From: Myxococcales bacterium
GTDB taxonomy: Bacteria; Myxococcota_A; Polyangia; Fen-1088
DNA length: 64,000 nucleotides
Assembly: GCA_022184915.1 (NCBI GenBank)
Contig: JAGTJU010000004.1
Location: forward strand, 480,057 to 544,056
Direction of reading: 5' to 3'
Position numbers and translations under genes: made by a program. The notes below the pieces were generated by a model that saw nothing but the letters and a program-made list of their open reading frames with translations, was not told where the DNA came from and made no database searches. Position 1 is the first letter of the stretch; each line of letters starts with the position of its first letter. Shown piece after piece: positions 16,874 to 26,817 of this stretch.

Positions 16874-17707
16874 ATGCCCGATGTGACCGAGCCCGCCAGC
16901 GACGAAGCCTTGCTCGATGCGGCGCGCGCGGGGGACAGCGAGGCTCTCGAACGGCTGCTCGAGCGGCATCAGGCGCAGGTTTATCGCTTTGGCATGACCA
17001 TGTGCCGAAGTCCCGAAGACGCCAAGGATGTCTTGCAGGACACGCTCATCGCCGTGGCCCGGGGCGTGCGCGACTTCCGTGGGAGCTCGTCGCTGTCCAC
17101 CTGGCTCTACACCATCGCACGCAGCTTTTGCATCAAGAAGCGCCGCCGCAGCAAGTTTGCGCCCGAGCTCGAGCGCACGGCCGACGTCTCGGACTTGGGC
17201 GCGTTCGCCACGGATCCGGGCGCGGGGCCCGACGAGCTCCTGGTGAGCAAGCAGGTGCGCTTGGCGCTGGAAGAGGCCATCGGGGCCCTGGCGCCCGCGT
17301 ACCGCGAGGTGCTGCTCTTGCGGGACGCCGAGGGGCTGACGGCGCCCGAGGTGGCAGAGGTGCTGGGGCTCAGCGTGGCGGCGGTCAAGACCCGCCTTCA
17401 CCGGGCCCGCGCCGAGGTGAGGGCGCAGGTGGGACCGAAGCTGGGGATCACCTCCCTGCCGCCGGGACCGGCGTGCCCGGACGTGGTGGCGCTGTTCTCG
17501 CGCTTTTTGGAGGACGAGATCAGCCCATCGACCTGTACCGACATGCAGCGGCACCTCCAAGGCTGCGCACGCTGCAGCGCGCTTTGTGATTCGCTCAAAC
17601 AAACACTGGCCCTGTGCCGCACGTCCCCCGCCGAGGCCCAGGTGCCCGCCGAGGTGCAGGCTTCTGTGAAGACCGCTTTGCGCGACTACTTGCGCGTCGG
17701 GCGCTGA
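16874..17707 (+). CDS. ECF sigma factor with C-terminal zinc-finger (ZAS-like) domain
   Basis: The 277-aa protein has sigma region 2 at about 12-80 (SPEDAKDVLQDTLIAVAR, STWLYTIARSFCIKKRRR). Region 4 lies at about 128-178 (YREVLLLRDAEGLTAPEVAEVLGLSVAAVKTRLHR, cited as pattern only). The tail (about 195-240) carries H-x3-C-x2-C (RHLQGCARC) plus nearby Cys residues, the zf-HC2 signature usually found in separate ZAS anti-sigma factors. The anti-sigma sensor thus appears fused in cis. It heads an operon with thioredoxin and an RND system. ATG at 16874 gives the canonical length; a longer upstream frame is antisense shadow. Confidence 0.85.
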   Translation: MPDVTEPASDEALLDAARAGDSEALERLLERHQAQVYRFGMTMCRSPEDAKDVLQDTLIAVARGVRDFRGSSSLSTWLYTIARSFCIKKRRRSKFAPELERTADVSDLGAFATDPGAGPDELLVSKQVRLALEEAIGALAPAYREVLLLRDAEGLTAPEVAEVLGLSVAAVKTRLHRARAEVRAQVGPKLGITSLPPGPACPDVVALFSRFLEDEISPSTCTDMQRHLQGCARCSALCDSLKQTLALCRTSPAEAQVPAEVQASVKTALRDYLRVGR

Positions 17708-17750
17708 ATCCTTTGCGGCCGGCGTGGCTCCCACCTGCAGGAGGCCGAAC

Positions 17751-18149
17751 ATGGCGACACTGCAAGTGACCGAGTCGAATTTCGCGGAAACCGTCAAGGA
17801 AGGGATTGTGCTTTTGGACTTCTGGGCCAGTTGGTGTGGCCCGTGCCGCGCGTTTGCGCCCGTGTTCGAGGCGGCCTCCCAGCGCCACGCCGACGTGGTG
17901 TTCGGAAAGGTGGACACCGAGGCCGAGCCGGGCCTGGCCGCGGGCTTCCAGGTCCAGGCGATCCCCACCATCGCCGTGCTGCGAGAGGGCATCCTCTTGG
18001 CATCCGTGCCCGGCATGCTGCCCGCGCCGCGGCTCGACGAGCTCATCGGCAAGGTCCGGGCGGTCGACATGGACGACGTGCGCGCCAAGCTCGCCGCTGC
18101 GGAGAACGCCGCACAGGCGGACACGCAGCCTGCGGCCGTCGCGCCATGA
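17751..18149 (+). CDS. Thioredoxin
   Basis: The 132-aa protein has the active site WASWCGPCRAF (WCGPC) near residue 28 and the cis-Pro motif AIPTIAVLREG. A divergent C-terminal tail of ~25 Ala/Gln residues follows the fold. It has no signal peptide, so it is cytoplasmic. AGGAGG lies about 7 bases before the ATG. It follows the zinc-finger sigma factor by 43 bases and overlaps the RND adaptor gene (ATGA). Its position suggests it reduces the Cys-rich tail of the sigma factor or is a target of it, as in SigR-RsrA systems; this is an inference. Confidence 0.9.
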   Translation: MATLQVTESNFAETVKEGIVLLDFWASWCGPCRAFAPVFEAASQRHADVVFGKVDTEAEPGLAAGFQVQAIPTIAVLREGILLASVPGMLPAPRLDELIGKVRAVDMDDVRAKLAAAENAAQADTQPAAVAP

Positions 18150-19378
18150 ACCCTTTTTGCGTCGTTTGGCTCTTGGCCGGCAGGAGATTCATCGTGCCAC
18201 GTTCTTCGTTTGCCCCGTCTATCCTTGTGCTTGCGTCTGTCGGTTTCGCCGCAGGCCTCTTCGGCCTGCCCGGCTGTGCCGAGCGGGCGCGTTCCCACCC
18301 GGCCGAGCCTGCGGCCCCGGCGATGCCCGTGGCCGTATCGGCAGCGGCCCGTGCGCCGGTGGAGCGAGGCTACGAGGCCAGTGGCACCGTCCGGGGGCGC
18401 AACACGGCCGTTCTCACCAGCCGGATCATGGCGAACCTGCGCGAGGTGAAGGTGAAGGGGGGCGATCCGGTGAAGGCGGGCCAGATTCTGGCCGTGCTCG
18501 ACGACACCGAAGCCCGTGCAGCCGTGCGGCGGGCGGAGGCCGAGCTGGCGGCGGCCCAGGAGGCCCGTGCGGAGGCCGAACAGGCCGTGCGGGCGAGCGA
18601 GGCGACCATGCGCGTGGCCCGCACCAACCACGAGCGCATGCAGCAGCTGCTGTCGGCGGGCGCCGCCACCCAGCAAACCTATGACGACGCCGAGGCGCGG
18701 GACCAGACCACCAGCGCGAGCCACGCGCTGGCCCTGGCGCGGGTGCGAGGCGCCACCGCCCGGATCGACGAAGTGCGGGCCGCGCTCGAAGGGGCGCAGG
18801 CGAGCTTGGGCTATACCCGCATCGTGGCCCCCTTCTCGGGGCGCGTGATCGATCGTCGGGTGGATCCCGGCACCCAGGCCGCGCCCGGCATCCCTTTGCT
18901 GGTCATCGAACAAGAGGGGGCGCTGCGCGTGGAAGCCGCCGTGGACGAGTCGCAGGCGGGACACCTCGAGGTGGGGCAAACGGCCCACGTAAGCCTGGAG
19001 GCGCTCGGGCACGACGTGCAAGGGCGCATCACCGAGGTGGTGCCCGCCGTGGATCCGGCCTCACGCGCGTTCGTCATCAAGGTCGAGTTGCCGCCCGCGC
19101 TCGAAGCCAAGCTTCGCCCTGGCATGTTCGCCCGCGTACGCTTTCCGGTGGGGGCCGATGAGCGGCTCATGGTGCCGGCCGGCGCGGTCACGCTGTCGGG
19201 CGATCTCGAGCGCCTCTTCGTGGTGCAGGGTGAGCGCGCCGACTTGCGGCTCGTGACCTTGGGGCAAAGGCAAGGGGGAGCGGTCGAAGTGCTCTCGGGG
19301 CTGGATCCGGGAGAGCTCGTCATCACCAACCCACCTGCCGATCTGCGCGACGGCGCCCGCGTGGCGGTGCAGCGATGA
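18146..19378 (+). CDS. RND efflux periplasmic adaptor (MFP) lipoprotein
   Basis: The 410-aa membrane-fusion protein has a lipobox FGLPGC near residue 50. A biotinyl-lipoyl-like half ([19 protein letters not shown]) precedes a long alpha-helical hairpin (about 135-220, Ala/Glu-rich). The second lipoyl half has [13 protein letters not shown], and beta-barrel and membrane-proximal domains follow (PGMFARVRF). ATG at 18146 overlaps the thioredoxin stop, and its stop overlaps the pump start, so the operon is tight. It would link the pump to an outer-membrane channel; no channel gene is in the operon, but a TolC gene lies at 41.5 kb. Confidence 0.9.
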   Translation: MNPFCVVWLLAGRRFIVPRSSFAPSILVLASVGFAAGLFGLPGCAERARSHPAEPAAPAMPVAVSAAARAPVERGYEASGTVRGRNTAVLTSRIMANLREVKVKGGDPVKAGQILAVLDDTEARAAVRRAEAELAAAQEARAEAEQAVRASEATMRVARTNHERMQQLLSAGAATQQTYDDAEARDQTTSASHALALARVRGATARIDEVRAALEGAQASLGYTRIVAPFSGRVIDRRVDPGTQAAPGIPLLVIEQEGALRVEAAVDESQAGHLEVGQTAHVSLEALGHDVQGRITEVVPAVDPASRAFVIKVELPPALEAKLRPGMFARVRFPVGADERLMVPAGAVTLSGDLERLFVVQGERADLRLVTLGQRQGGAVEVLSGLDPGELVITNPPADLRDGARVAVQR

Positions 19379-22300
19379 ACGGCGCACCGGAAGATCTGGG
19401 CATGGCCGGGCGGCTGGCGCAGGCATTCATTCACTCGAAGCTGACGCCGCTCCTGTTGATCGCCTCCGTGGGCGTGGGTGCCCTGGCCCTGGTCGAGCTG
19501 CCCCGCGAGGAAGAGCCTCAGATCGTGGTGCCCATGGTCGACGTGTTCGTCGGCATGCCGGGCGCGTCGGCCAAAGAGGTGGAAGAGCGGGTGACGGCCC
19601 CCATGGAGCGTCTGCTCTGGGAGATCCCCGGTGTGGAGTACGTCTATTCCACCTCGGGCCCGGGACAGAGCCTGGCCATCGTGCGCTTCTTGGTAGGCGA
19701 GGATGAAGAGCGCAGCTTGGTGCGCCTTCAGGACAAGCTGTCTGCCCATGGCGACATCATCCCGCCGGGCGCCTCGCGGCCCCTCATCAAGCCCCGCTCG
19801 ATCGACGACGTGCCTGTCTTGGGCGTGACACTGTGGAGCCGCACGCACGACGGACACGAGCTGCGCCGGCTGGCCGCCGAGGTCCAGGCCTCGATCAAGC
19901 AAGTGCGCGACGTGAGCGAAGTGACCCTGATCGGAGGCGAGCGCCGTCAGGTGCGGGTCACACTGGATCCCGTGCGTTTGTCTGCGCGCGGGGTGGACCC
20001 CCTGCGCGTGGCCGCCGCGCTGCAGGCAGCGAATTCCCGGCTGCCCGCGGGCACCTTGTCGCGCGACAACCGGGAGATCTTGCTCGAGAGCGGCGGTGTG
20101 TTGCGGACCGTGGACGACGTGGAGCGCGTGGTGGTGGGTGCCTGGGAAGGGCGCCCCGTTTTCCTGGCCGATGTGGCCCACGTGCGGCTCGGGCCCGAGG
20201 AAGCGGGCAGCTACGTGAGCTTTGCGGCAGGCGCCGCCGCCGAGGGACAGACGGCCGCCGCCGGCGATGGGGCGTGGCCGGCGGTGACGATCTCGGTGGC
20301 CAAGCGCAAGGGCGTCAACGCGGTCGGTTTGGTTGCGGCGGTGATGCAGAAGATTCGCGCGCTCGAGGGCACCGTGATCCCCAAAGACGTGACGGTCACC
20401 GTGACGCGGGACTATGGCGAGACGGCCGAAGAGAAGAGCAACGAGCTGCTCCTTCACATGGGCATCGCCGTCCTGAGCGTGGCCTTGCTCATTGGGTTGA
20501 CCCTGGGGCGGCGCGAGGCGGGCATCGTGATGCTGGCGATCCCCGCCACGCTGGCTCTGACGCTGGCCGTGTTCTACCTCTATGGCTACACGCTCAACCG
20601 CATCACGCTCTTTGCGCTCATCTTCTCGATCGGGATTTTGGTCGATGACGCCATCGTGGTGGTGGAGAACATCGCGCGCCACCGGCAACTGCCCGAAAAC
20701 CGCGGGGCCAGCCTGGCCCAGGTGGCCGTGCGTGCCGTGGCCGAGGTGGGCAACCCCACGATCCTGGCCACCATGACCGTGGTGGGCGCGATTTTGCCCA
20801 TGGCGTTCGTAGGGGGGCTGATGGGCCCCTACATGCGTCCCATCCCCGTGGGCGCCACGGCGGCCATGGTGTTTTCTCTGATCGTGGCCTTTGTGGTAAC
20901 CCCCTGGGCCACCGTGCGTTTGCTCAGCAAGCCGGGAGCAGGGGCCCACCACGAAGAGGGGCACGTGCGGGCCTCCGAGCGGCTCTACCGCCGCTTGATG
21001 GCGGGTCTATTGGGCCACGCCCGCTGGCGCTATCTCTTCCTCGGCAGCGTGGTGGTGCTGCTTTTGGGTTCGATGGCGCTGGTGGGTGTGGGGTGGGTGA
21101 AGGTGAAGATGTTGCCCTTCGACAACAAAAGCGAGCTTCAGGTGATGATCGACCTGCCCGAGGGCAGCACGCTCGAACAGACCGCGCGCGTGGCCCGGGC
21201 GCTGTCGACGGAAATCGGCCGGCAGCCCGAGGTGCGCGACATCGAAAGCTACGTGGGCACGTCGGGGCCCTTCAACTTCAACGGGCTCGTGCGGCACTAT
21301 TACCTGCGTCAGGGCGCGAACGTGGCTGACCTGCAGGTGAACCTGGTGGGCAAGGGCGAGCGGGACGCCCAGAGTCACGCCGTGGCCAAGCGTTTGCGCG
21401 AGGTCATGACGCCCATCGCACAGCGTTTTGGCGCCCGCATCAAGGTGGCCGAGGTGCCCCCGGGGCCCCCCGTGCTGCAGACCCTGGTGGCCGAAGTGTA
21501 CGGCCCCGACCCCGCGCGGCGGGTGGAGATCGCCGGGCAGATCCGCGCGCTCTTCGAGAGCACCCCGGGCGTGGTGGATGTGGACTGGTATGTCGAGGAT
21601 GACAGGCCCAAGCTGCGCCTGGCGGTCGATGAAGAAAAGGCCGCGCTGGCCGGTGTGCGCGTGGACGAACTGGTCCGGGTGGTCAGCATGGCCACCGCGG
21701 GCGAGACCGTGGGCCTTTTGCACCGGGAGAGCGCGCGGGGAGGACATCCCCATCGTGCTGCGCGCGGATCGGGCCACGCGTTCTGACCTCGCGCGGCTGC
21801 AGAGCCTGCGCGTGGCGGGCGCGGGGGGACGGCTGGTGTCGGTGGGCGAGCTGGTCAGAGTTGAGGACGTGCCCGCTGAAAAGAACATCTATCACAAGAA
21901 CCTGATGCCCGTGGTGTACGTCACGGCCGATGTGGCCGGCAGCATCGAAAGCCCCGTCTACGCCATCTTGAAGCTCGGACCGAAGCTGGACGCCCTCGCG
22001 TTGCCCGAGGGGTACCAGCTGGTGCAGCACACGGCCGAGCAACCCTTCTCGACCGAGCGCTACGCCATGAAGTGGGACGGCGAGTGGCACATCACGTACG
22101 AGGTGTTCCGTGATCTGGGGCTTGCCTTCGCAGCGGTGCTGGTGCTGATCTACGTGCTGGTCGTGGCGTGGTTTCAATCCTTCGGCACGCCGCTCATCAT
22201 CATGTCGGTCATCCCGATTTCGCTCGTGGGCATCCTGCCCGCGCACGGTCTCATGGGCGCCTTTTTCACGGCCACATCGATGATCGGGTTCATCGCGGGC

Positions 22301-22594
22301 GCGGGCATCGTGGTGCGCAACTCGATCATTTTGGTCGACTTCATCGAGCTGCGACGGCGCGAGGGCATGCCGCTCGAGGAGGCGGTGATCGATGCGGGTG
22401 CGGTGCGTTTTCGCCCGATGGTGCTCACGGCGGCGGCGGTGGTGGTGGGGGCCGCCGTGATCCTGTTCGACCCCATCTTTCAGGGGCTGGCGATCTCGCT
22501 CATGGCGGGCGAGCTTGCCTCGTTGTTCCTGTCGCGCATGACCGTTCCCATCGTTTACTTCATCGCGCATGCGCGACGGTCACGCACGTCGTAG
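19375..22594 (+). pseudogene. RND efflux permease, frameshifted at a G run
   Basis: Two frames together encode a ~1,072-aa AcrB-type permease, the usual family length. The first (19375-21786) covers TM1, the porter domain, TM2-6 with [15 protein letters not shown], and most of the second porter loop. The second frame continues from ~21740 to 22594 with the last six TM helices ([29 protein letters not shown]). The shift lies at GGGG 21737-21740: removing one G joins HRESAR to EDIPIV, as in relatives. It is a sequencing error, a real loss of function or, less likely, programmed shifting. Reading + strand only, the pump would stop ~22 codons after the shift. Confidence 0.85.
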
Positions 22595-22596
22595 GC

Positions 22597-23178
22597 TCAC
22601 ACCCGCAGGACGCCGCGGAACCCCCGGGCGGCGTAGTACGATTCTGCCCCATTGTGGTAGATGAACACCTGGCCATAGCGATAGTCACCGAAAATCGCGC
22701 CGCCGCGCTTTCGGATCTCGGGGGGCGTGGCCAACCAGCTCGAAGTCTTCTCATCGAAAGGACCGCTCCTTTGTAGATCACGGTAATCGGCCTCGGTGAG
22801 CAGCTCGATGCCCAGATCGGCCGCCAGGCCGAGAGCGCTGTGCTTGGGTTTGTGTTCCTTGCGTGACGCGAGCGCCTCGGGGTCGTAGCACACACTGCGA
22901 CGCCCCTTGGGGCTCTCGGCGGCGCAATCCATGAAGAGGTAAGGGGCAGAGCCCTTGGGGCAGCCGACCACGTCGGGTTCGCCGCCCGTGCTCTCCATCG
23001 CATGCAAGGCCGCGAGGGCCTTGGGCTTGGCCTCGAGCCGGCGCTGCACGTCGTCCCACACGAGGCCTTCGTGCCGCGCCATGTGCTTCGAGAAGCGGGC
23101 TTTCAGCGTGGCGAGCAGCTCGGCGCTTTCCTTGTCGGTGAGGGGCTTGGGCGACGGGGATGACGGGGTTTTGGGCAT
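22597..23178 (-). CDS. DUF4256 family protein
   Basis: The 193-aa soluble protein is recognised from conserved blocks GGEPDVVG, DCAAESPKGRRSVCYDPE, SRKEHKP, GIELLTEADYRDLQ, KTSSWLATP and the C-terminal YHNGAESYYAARGFRG. The length matches the family. Its function is unknown. The conserved Cys, His and Asp residues suggest an enzyme fold but I cannot name a reaction. It converges with the RND gene (2-base gap) and follows the enolase-superfamily gene in the same direction. Confidence 0.85.
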   Translation of the reverse strand: MPKTPSSPSPKPLTDKESAELLATLKARFSKHMARHEGLVWDDVQRRLEAKPKALAALHAMESTGGEPDVVGCPKGSAPYLFMDCAAESPKGRRSVCYDPEALASRKEHKPKHSALGLAADLGIELLTEADYRDLQRSGPFDEKTSSWLATPPEIRKRGGAIFGDYRYGQVFIYHNGAESYYAARGFRGVLRV

Positions 23179-23191
23179 CGTGGGCAGGAAT

Positions 23192-24445
23192 CTACAACGG
23201 GATCGCCCGGGCGAGCCGCTCGGGGGGAAGCTGCCAGCCGAAGCCGGGGGCGGTGGGGATGTCCAGGTGGCCCTGGGTGACGCGGAGCTCGGGTGCGTAC
23301 CACGGCGCCCGTTCCACGAGAGACAAGTGAAATTCCTGAAAGGGTCCGAGGTTGGGTGTGAACGCCGCGAAATGAAGCGTGTACATGAGCGTGCTTGCCT
23401 GGGGGCAATGCGGGCTGACCGGCAGCTTGGCCTCGCGAGCCAACTGGGCCACCCTCTGTGTGCGCAGCAGGCCGCCGTTGTAGCTGAGGTCTGGCTGAAG
23501 CATGTCGAGCACGCGTTCGCGCACGATATCGGTGAATCGGTAGTAGCTGTGGTCCTGTTCCCCGCCCGCCACGGTGATCTTCCTCAGCTTCCGGGTCACC
23601 TGTTTCGTGGCAGCATAGTCCTCGAAAGGGCAGGGCTCTTCGTAGATGGCCACGCCGTGGGACTCCAGCCTTCGGCCCACTTCCACGGCCTTGGTGACAT
23701 CGAAGGAGCCATTGGCGTCTGCGTAATAGGTCAGGCTGTCCCCGAGCCGTTGCGGCATGAGCGCGATGAGGCGCTCCGTGCGCGCCGGAGCGGCGTCGAT
23801 GTTTCCGCTCATGCGGCCGCCCACCTTGTATTTGAGGGCTTGGGCTCCTGTGGCGTCGAGGGCCTGCGCGAAGAGGTCCACCTCTTGCTCGGGCGTCGTC
23901 TCGCGTGACGTGCTGGAAAGGTACATGGGCACGCGGGTCCTGAGGGGCACATCAGCGAACAGCGACCAGACCGGTTTGTCGGCCAAGCGGCCAAGTAGGT
24001 CGAGCAGGGCAAACTCCGCCCAGCTCACGCAGCACGAAAGGGGCACCCCCACCAGCTTGTAGTTGCGTTCGTGAAGAAAGACGCCTTCGACGAGCGCCGC
24101 GAGCGCGCGGGCGTCTTTCCCGATGAAGAAAGGCGCCACCCGCTGCTTGAACATCTCGTGCAGGTAGCTTGCGTGCTGGTTGGTGACGGCAAAGCCCGTC
24201 TCTTTACCCTTGGCCGTCGCGCGCACGAGGTGGTCGTCCCCCACTCGCATCATGTCCAGCGCCTCGATGATGACGGGGTGACTGACGCAGGTTTCGAGCC
24301 GCGGGGGTGGGTTGAAGGGGCAGGCCTGCACGTCGGCCGGGCGGCCGCCCCACACGGGCAGGGAGAACAGGCCCGCGCTGCCGCGCAGGAAGGCGCGCCG
24401 GTTGCCGTGGGCGACCTGTTTGGCGAAGGAGGGAGAAGGTCTCAT
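23192..24445 (-). CDS. Enolase-superfamily (mandelate racemase/muconate cycloisomerase-like) enzyme, Tat-exported
   Basis: The 417-aa protein has a twin-arginine signal (NRRAFLRGSAGLF, residues 16-28). Barrel motifs of the superfamily follow: LKYKVGG (KxK base), YYADANGS (first metal Asp), YEEPCPFED (Glu), AGGEQDHS (Glu) and SPHCPQ (His). These give the Asp-Glu-Glu magnesium site and acid/base residues for alpha-proton abstraction from a carboxylate. The substrate cannot be read. Periplasmic export of this superfamily is uncommon. It follows the 2OG oxygenase gene by 54 bases. Confidence 0.85.
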   Translation of the reverse strand: MRPSPSFAKQVAHGNRRAFLRGSAGLFSLPVWGGRPADVQACPFNPPPRLETCVSHPVIIEALDMMRVGDDHLVRATAKGKETGFAVTNQHASYLHEMFKQRVAPFFIGKDARALAALVEGVFLHERNYKLVGVPLSCCVSWAEFALLDLLGRLADKPVWSLFADVPLRTRVPMYLSSTSRETTPEQEVDLFAQALDATGAQALKYKVGGRMSGNIDAAPARTERLIALMPQRLGDSLTYYADANGSFDVTKAVEVGRRLESHGVAIYEEPCPFEDYAATKQVTRKLRKITVAGGEQDHSYYRFTDIVRERVLDMLQPDLSYNGGLLRTQRVAQLAREAKLPVSPHCPQASTLMYTLHFAAFTPNLGPFQEFHLSLVERAPWYAPELRVTQGHLDIPTAPGFGWQLPPERLARAIPL

Positions 24446-24499
24446 GGCGGCGGGCGACGTTCGCAGAGAAAAAAGATTACGCGGGGAACGGCGGGGGGC

Positions 24500-25090
24500 T
24501 CACTCCTCGGGCGGCGTCAGCCGCGCGTTGAACGAGATGACCACCCGATCTTCCTGGCCCCTGTAGGGAAGGGCGCTGTGGCGGACGTAGCCGGGAAACA
24601 AGAGCAGCTGCCCCTCGCGGGGTTCGATGTCCGCCACGTCGTTCGGGGCGAAGGGATGGGTGCTGTAGAAGCGATTGATCCCGTTCGGCGGCTCGACCGT
24701 GCACTCGCGGCACTGCAGGTAGTAGATGCCGCACACCCCATGCCGGGCAAAGTCGATGTGGCAGTGGGTGTCGTGATACCCCCCGTCATTCGTGATGTGA
24801 CACCAGCTTTCGGGGAAGGCCACATCTTGCTGGAAGATGTTGCAGATGACGGTGCCGCAGAACTGCATGAGCCCCTGCGCTTCGGGATGCGCAAACAGGT
24901 CGGGCGCGCTTTCGTAGAGGCCCTGTTTGGCTCGAGCGGCAATCTGCCACGAGCGCCCCTCGGCTTTGAGACGGTAACAGAGGTCCACCAAGGCCGCCTT
25001 GTCTGCCTGGGCTTCGGGGTAGTCGACCAGATGGAAGCGTGTGGGCCACAGGGCGCTTTCTCTCACCTGCATGCGCCCATTCTGCCTCAA
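24500..25090 (-). CDS. 2-oxoglutarate/Fe(II)-dependent oxygenase-like protein
   Basis: The 196-aa double-stranded beta-helix protein has the iron facial triad: HCHIDF (HxD, about 116-118) and RHSALPY (distal His). It is followed by RVVISFN, whose Arg would bind 2-oxoglutarate. CHITNDGGYHDTHCH and GIYYLQC are typical of a small family of putative 2OG oxygenases. No substrate is evident. A second start at Met7 (25072) is possible. It lies between an unknown lipoprotein and the enolase-superfamily gene, all in the same direction. Confidence 0.75.
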   Translation of the reverse strand: MRQNGRMQVRESALWPTRFHLVDYPEAQADKAALVDLCYRLKAEGRSWQIAARAKQGLYESAPDLFAHPEAQGLMQFCGTVICNIFQQDVAFPESWCHITNDGGYHDTHCHIDFARHGVCGIYYLQCRECTVEPPNGINRFYSTHPFAPNDVADIEPREGQLLLFPGYVRHSALPYRGQEDRVVISFNARLTPPEE

Positions 25091-25161
25091 ATTGGCGCGT
25101 TACTGCACCTCCATCCAGCCCAACATCCGGAAGATCCCGGCGCCGATGTTGGATGGGTTCG

Positions 25162-26805
25162 TCACTCGGGGGAAGGTGAAGCCGGGGTGCAGCCCTTGTT
25201 GGCGACCAGGAGAAAGTCTGGCGGGCCGTCGGCGCTTTCGGGCGCTGGCATGTCTTGCAGGGGGGCAAGGTCCTTGGGGCGTCCGTAAATGAGCTGAAGC
25301 TCGCTCGTGGTGCCGAGCTCCGTGCCCTTGAAGGCGTTTACGAACAGGGCACTTCCTTCGTACGCGCGGATGACCAGCGCGTCGTAGGCCTGTCGGGTCC
25401 AAGGGCAGCCGGTGCCCGCCATGTTTTGCCCGAAGCTCGCGAGGTCAAGCGTGACGAACAGGTCTTCGTCGAGGGGCTCAGGCAACCTCACGTCCGCCGA
25501 GAGCCACGGAATGCCTTCGTTGACGATGTAGGCCGAGTCGTACAAAAAAGCTTCGGCCTTTCCATGAACCGTCAGGCGTCGGCCGTTGCCGAAGTCGACG
25601 AAGAAGAAGCTGAACCCGTGGTCGGGGCGCAGCAGCGGATCGCCGTCGACGAAGCCATCAGGCCCGAGCCCGAACACCTGGGCCCGCACCAAGCGCGCCC
25701 CGGGGGATAACCGGTGCACGGTGCGGCGGGCTTGCACGAAGGCTTGTTGCAGGGTGAGGCCCGTACGTGGAACGACCAGGGTCTCCTCGGGAACCCGGGG
25801 CCAACTCACGTCGTAGAGCGACGAACCCTTGCAGAGGTTGTTCCAATCGAGCCGCCCGTAACGGACCGAGAACGTCACGGCGGTGGTGGCCTCGTCCACC
25901 AGCTCGAAGCCCAGTACGGCGCTGTCGTCGGGTGCGCACACCACCCGGGCCAGATGGTGCCTCCGGCCGTCGAGGCGCTCGGGGTTGAGGATGCCGGCGC
26001 TGCAGGCGGCGGGGCCGAAACCCGAGGCTGCGAACGCCTCATGCCCCGAGAGCACCACGAAGCGGTCCGAGGAGGCCAAGAGGTTCGTGGGAAAACCGAA
26101 GCGGGAGAGCAGATCGTTGGGCTGTGCCTCGCCCCGCAGCAGCAAGGTGGCCACGTCGAAACACGCGGGCCAGGGGGTCCGCGACAGCCAATGCAACCGA
26201 CGCAGGGCCGAGGGGGTACGTGCACAGCTGGCGAGGCTCTGGAGAGAGGCCTCGTCCGTGGGTAGCGGGACGGACGCGGCCACCACGGGCAACTCGGCCC
26301 AGCGCGTGGCGAGCTGGGCCAAGGGCGCTTGCACCAAGGGTCCGGACACGAGGCTGACGAACGCCAGCTCGCGCTCGAGAGGCCACACGGCCGGAGGCGG
26401 CACCTCGTCGTTTTCGTCGAAGGCCAGGCGAAACGCAGGGGCCTCCGCGTCGAGGCGCGCGGCCAGGGCTGCGGGGCAGGGCGGGGGCACGGGCGCGGGG
26501 GTCCGATCGTGCAGCAGAAAGTCGAGTCGCGAGGGAAAGCCGGCCGCGGCCACTTGCGCCACTTCGTGCAGGGCTTCGTTGCCCGTCGTGAGCAAGCCTC
26601 CGGCAGGCGCGAGGGGCTGCGCGCTCTTGAGCCACAGGAGGTTCACCGATACGGTCTCGTTCGGCAATACGGTCCGGGACATCGAGGAGACGCTCGACTT
26701 GACCACCAGCGCGGGCTCGCCGCGGTAATCGCCCGCAACGAAGGCATCGCCGCAGCCGGAGCCCAGCAGCATACCCAGCATCGCAAGAGGCCAAGACCAC
26801 GTCAT
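25162..26805 (-). CDS. Hypothetical lipoprotein
   Basis: The 547-aa protein has a signal peptide with lipobox LLGSGC (about residues 13-18). The rest is a mixed, mostly beta-rich sequence with several scattered Cys residues, suggesting extracytoplasmic disulfides. I do not recognise a domain. It starts 12 bases after the caspase-like gene and is probably the last member of the sigma/anti-sigma/caspase operon, so it may be an envelope effector or sensor of that system. Confidence 0.7.
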   Translation of the reverse strand: MTWSWPLAMLGMLLGSGCGDAFVAGDYRGEPALVVKSSVSSMSRTVLPNETVSVNLLWLKSAQPLAPAGGLLTTGNEALHEVAQVAAAGFPSRLDFLLHDRTPAPVPPPCPAALAARLDAEAPAFRLAFDENDEVPPPAVWPLERELAFVSLVSGPLVQAPLAQLATRWAELPVVAASVPLPTDEASLQSLASCARTPSALRRLHWLSRTPWPACFDVATLLLRGEAQPNDLLSRFGFPTNLLASSDRFVVLSGHEAFAASGFGPAACSAGILNPERLDGRRHHLARVVCAPDDSAVLGFELVDEATTAVTFSVRYGRLDWNNLCKGSSLYDVSWPRVPEETLVVPRTGLTLQQAFVQARRTVHRLSPGARLVRAQVFGLGPDGFVDGDPLLRPDHGFSFFFVDFGNGRRLTVHGKAEAFLYDSAYIVNEGIPWLSADVRLPEPLDEDLFVTLDLASFGQNMAGTGCPWTRQAYDALVIRAYEGSALFVNAFKGTELGTTSELQLIYGRPKDLAPLQDMPAPESADGPPDFLLVANKGCTPASPSPE

Positions 26806-26817
26806 CAGGAACCTTGC

